Shown here: piece by piece, positions 40,131 to 42,612 of the stretch | How positions within the stretch are numbered: the stretch's first letter is position 1 | Layout of the letters: each line of letters opens with the position of its first letter | Assembly (NCBI GenBank): GCA_964359745.1 | Contig: CAYHTR010000002.1 | Span: 1-42,612, forward strand | Length of the DNA stretch: 42,612 nt | Origin: JANLHG01 sp964359745 | Lineage (GTDB): Bacteria > Patescibacteriota > Minisyncoccia > Phycocordibacterales > PALSA-1337 | Direction of reading: 5' to 3' | Position numbers and translations under genes: made by a program | The notes under the pieces: generated by a model | The model's input: the letters and a program-made list of their open reading frames with translations, nothing else | What the model was told of the DNA's origin: nothing | The model's database searches: none

Positions 40131-41560
40131 AATTTTTTATACTTAAAAATCAATTTCTTAGAGATAAAAAATGAACAACATGCCACTAAGATTCCAGCAA
40201 AAATCTGCGACAAGATAACAATTAAATGAAAATAATCAACAAAAATATACATAAGTAGCGTATTCAAACCAAGACCAAAAAGAGATGCGCTGAAATACAT
40301 AAGAATTTGCTGGTGAATATTCTCTTGCGAGTGATTTTTGAATGTCCAAAACTTTTGTAAAATAAAACTAACAAAAAATGCCATAATAAATGCCACGATT
40401 GAAGCAAAAATATAATGGATATCAAAAACTGTATTTAAAATATACAGCAAAACTAAATCAACAAAAGCTGCTGTACCTCCTGAAATAATATAACGAAATA
40501 ATAGATGTTGCGTTAATTTATTTATTAAAATCATGATTTTACTATTTTTTTTAAAATTAACACATCTTTCCCAACTTTCTTTATAAAGCTCAAATGTCTC
40601 CTCTTTTGATGGAAGTGATTGTACTACTAATTTAGCATTAGCACCGAGTTTTTCACGCAATTCTTGATCTTCAATAATTCTCTTCATATTTCTGACTAAA
40701 GCTTTTTTGTCTCCGATTGGAATAATAATACCACTTTCTCCATTCACGATCACTTCACCGGCGCAACCGACATCAGTCATAATTATAGGCAAACCATAAG
40801 TCGCCGCTTCAATAACAACCAACCCCCAACCTTCACTATTTGATGTAAGTAAAAACACATCTGCTTGCGAATAATAATTTCCAACATCATTTTGGTTACC
40901 AAAAATTTTGATTTTATCATAAAGCTCTAATTTATTTCTTTCCGGACCATCGCCTACAATCCATAATTCCACATTCGGAAACTCTTTTACAACTTCTTTA
41001 AAAGCCTCTATTTGCAATTCCACATTTTTTACTGAAACCAATCTACCCACTGTTAAAAAAATAAATCTATTATTTTGTTCGTCTTTTTGCGGTTTTGAAT
41101 TAATTGCTGAAATATCAGTATATATTGGAACCACTGTGATTTTTTCTTTAGCAATCCCCAAACTTTCAACTATATTTTCAAGTCGATTACTCACTACACG
41201 AACACTATCGGCATTACGCAAAACAAACCGCGAAATCAATTTTCTAATACCGAAACACTTCTCAAAACCATGGACTTGTATTTCTAAACCAATAGAATAT
41301 ACCTTTGAAAGATAAAAACCAACAAGTGCTAAATAATAAGTATCTTGAACTGAAATAACGTTAAAATTATTTTTTACAATTTCTTCTTTGGCTTCTTTAT
41401 ACATTTCCAGTAATGCTAAAAATTTATTTTTCTTTTTAGGATAGATTACCTTATACAACTCAACTAAATGTGAATATTCTTCTACTCTATACGAAACAGC
41501 GCTGTTTTGGTCAGCAAGATTTCTATCAAGACCTAAAGAAAGAATTTTAAGATTGTTCAT
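40127..41560 (-). CDS. GT4 glycosyltransferase fused to a GtrA-like membrane domain
   Basis: Residues 1 to about 335 of this 477-aa protein form a GT4 enzyme (FIFLTVGRLVSVKNVELQIEAF and the E-x7-E region SNSEGWGLVVIEAATYGLPIIMTDVGCAGEV). From about residue 350 a GtrA-like domain with four transmembrane helices follows (FRYIISGGTAAFVDLVLLYIL, FIMAFFVSFILQKFWTF). GtrA proteins are thought to flip polyprenyl-phosphate sugars. The frame is continuous. Fusion would tether the transferase to its lipid-carrier transporter. It overlaps the upstream GT4 gene by 14 bp. Confidence 0.86.
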   Translation of the reverse strand: MNNLKILSLGLDRNLADQNSAVSYRVEEYSHLVELYKVIYPKKKNKFLALLEMYKEAKEEIVKNNFNVISVQDTYYLALVGFYLSKVYSIGLEIQVHGFEKCFGIRKLISRFVLRNADSVRVVSNRLENIVESLGIAKEKITVVPIYTDISAINSKPQKDEQNNRFIFLTVGRLVSVKNVELQIEAFKEVVKEFPNVELWIVGDGPERNKLELYDKIKIFGNQNDVGNYYSQADVFLLTSNSEGWGLVVIEAATYGLPIIMTDVGCAGEVIVNGESGIIIPIGDKKALVRNMKRIIEDQELREKLGANAKLVVQSLPSKEETFELYKESWERCVNFKKNSKIMILINKLTQHLLFRYIISGGTAAFVDLVLLYILNTVFDIHYIFASIVAFIMAFFVSFILQKFWTFKNHSQENIHQQILMYFSASLFGLGLNTLLMYIFVDYFHLIVILSQIFAGILVACCSFFISKKLIFKYKKL

Positions 41561-42551
41561 AAATTTTTATTATCTCTTTACCAATTTCTTCCCATGAATG
41601 AGTGAAATTAAATGCTTTTATTTTATTTTTATACTCTTCATAGTTTGTTGAATCGGAAAGCCATAGTATTTTTTCTGTAATATCATCAACATTTTCCGGG
41701 TCAACGAATACGGCAATATCTTTCAATTTATCACTAAGACCGCATTCACAGGTTAAAATAAAGGGTTTATTACATCTAATAGCATCAAGTATTGTATTGG
41801 GACTAATGTCACTTAAAGAAGCCAAGATAACCGCATAAGAGTTTTGTATTTTTTCTATAAATCTGTTATGGGATGTTGTTGTATCATCATAAATTAATTT
41901 TGGATTAACAATTTTTGCTTTTTCAAAAGCCAGTTTTACTCTATCACTATTTTTTCCTTTTAATGGACGACCGCCAGCAATAAAATTTTTCCCTTTTGGT
42001 TCATTTGAAAGAAGTTTTTCACCATAATAATTTTCAACTATTCGCGTTTTATTTATATCAATTTCATATGCTGGAACAAAAATATTCCTCTGCCATTCAG
42101 TGCTAAACATTAAAATATCAACACTACGCAATGTCCATCTTATAAGTTTAAAAATAATTTGCTCTTTGATATTCCATTTTTCTCTAGATATTCCATAGAA
42201 ATTTTTTAAAAGAACAAGGTCTCCAGTTCGTTCAACATATCCCTCCCATAAAAAATCTCCGCCCGTTCGAATAATCATTTTTTTATTCCAAATTTTCGCA
42301 GCACAAAGAGCTGGCCATGCAGTGCTAAAAGTATCAAGTCCAAAGACAAAATCTACACCTTTAAGCGAAAAAAGCGTTCGGAGAAAGAAAAGTTTGTGTC
42401 TAATTATAATTGGCAACCATTTCTCAAACTTATAACTCAACACTTTGACTTTATTCCCATTCTTTTGCCATATTTCTTTCAAATTTTTTGCGTATTGTGC
42501 TGGCCCGCCAATATTCGGTGGATATATGCCTGTAACAATCAGTATTTTCAT
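41547..42551 (-). CDS. Glycosyltransferase family 4 protein
   Basis: This 334-aa protein starts KILIVTGIYPPNIGGPAQYAKNL, the typical GT4 N-terminal loop. KMIIRTGGDFLWE and a C-terminal region with RPLKGKNSDRVKLAFEKA and LASLSDISPNTILDAIRCNKPFIL follow. In the last segment the usual E-x7-E is not intact (SDISPNTILDA), so the donor contacts differ from standard GT4. ATG 42551 is chosen over the longer frame from 42590 because homology starts there. TACAAT (42566-42561) lies 9 nt upstream. It heads the operon at the right edge. Confidence 0.83.
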   Translation of the reverse strand: MKILIVTGIYPPNIGGPAQYAKNLKEIWQKNGNKVKVLSYKFEKWLPIIIRHKLFFLRTLFSLKGVDFVFGLDTFSTAWPALCAAKIWNKKMIIRTGGDFLWEGYVERTGDLVLLKNFYGISREKWNIKEQIIFKLIRWTLRSVDILMFSTEWQRNIFVPAYEIDINKTRIVENYYGEKLLSNEPKGKNFIAGGRPLKGKNSDRVKLAFEKAKIVNPKLIYDDTTTSHNRFIEKIQNSYAVILASLSDISPNTILDAIRCNKPFILTCECGLSDKLKDIAVFVDPENVDDITEKILWLSDSTNYEEYKNKIKAFNFTHSWEEIGKEIIKIYEQS

Positions 42552-42560
42552 AATCCTCAA

Positions 42561-42589
42561 ATTGTAGCGTAATTTTGTCACAAAATCCA
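42561..42589 (-). promoter_or_regulatory. Possible promoter of the right-edge GT operon
   Basis: TACAAT (42566-42561) 9 nt before ATG 42551. The -35 candidate TGGATT (42589-42584) at 17 nt is weak. Confidence 0.4.
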
Positions 42590-42612
42590 CCCCCTTTGAG
42601 TTCCCCCTCCTT

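Noticed and set aside
1..42612. CRISPR array or tRNA/rRNA genes
   Set aside because: No regularly spaced short repeats, CCA-ended cloverleaf patterns or conserved rRNA segments were seen by eye on either strand.
1..42612. Alternative genetic code with TGA read as an amino acid
   Set aside because: TGA ends several genes at the expected family lengths (for example the first FkbM gene at 10006-10008 and the small gene before gmhB), so TGA is a stop here.

Overview
This window looks like one long surface-polysaccharide / glycoconjugate locus from a small-genome bacterium of the Candidate Phyla Radiation (Patescibacteria, Parcubacteria-like). That placement is inference. It rests on the very AT-rich coding sequence (about 30% GC in most genes), tightly packed genes with 4-bp overlaps, almost no room for leaders, a crowd of glycosyltransferases and FkbM/Zn-ribbon methyltransferases, and GT4-GtrA and methyltransferase-GT2 fusions. 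TGA is used as a normal stop, so this is not a lineage that recodes TGA. A run of 10 N at 38410-38419 shows that this is a scaffold, probably metagenomic. I see no rRNA, tRNA, CRISPR array, transposase or integrase.

Region 1 (1-7.6 kb): a rare-sugar module. It has a NeuB-type synthase and a NeuA-type cytidylyltransferase (a nonulosonic-acid-like pair), a class-III aminotransferase, an aldo/keto reductase, two methyltransferases, a TIM-barrel sugar isomerase and a PtmA-like SDR. Region 2 (7.6-13.8 kb): an ABC exporter/flippase, two FkbM methyltransferases, a GT4 and a large membrane protein. The second FkbM gene is bracketed by an exact 46-bp direct repeat. Region 3 (13.8-25.4 kb): genes for a GDP-heptose-type route (TalC-like transaldolase, GmhA, GmhB, HddA and an HddC-like nucleotidyltransferase), a GT2 and a double-oxidoreductase fusion, all on the minus strand. 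Interspersed are solitary genes of visibly higher GC (YdcF-like, degenerate Nudix, unknown 200-aa membrane protein, B12/radical-SAM protein), several with their own promoter and terminator. A Fic protein with a changed catalytic residue and a palindromic operator also lies here. Region 4 (25.4-42.6 kb): mostly minus-strand assembly genes, including GT2/GT4/GT39 transferases, another large membrane protein, methyltransferases, and a DegT aminotransferase beside an epimerase/dehydratase. A GC-rich repeat pair surrounds the assembly gap.

Taken together, the genes could make at least two activated unusual sugars (a CMP-nonulosonate-like sugar and a GDP-heptose-like sugar), assemble and methylate a glycan on a lipid carrier, and export it. 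Two regulatory patterns stand out. Genes that head native transcription units usually have a -10 hexamer only 6-9 nt upstream of ATG, which predicts leaderless mRNAs. Three of the higher-GC solitary genes instead have conventional promoters with leaders, two of them with strong Shine-Dalgarno sites. Several enzymes carry degenerate active-site motifs (Fic, Nudix, the methyltransferase half of the GT2 fusion, and the epimerase NAD motif).
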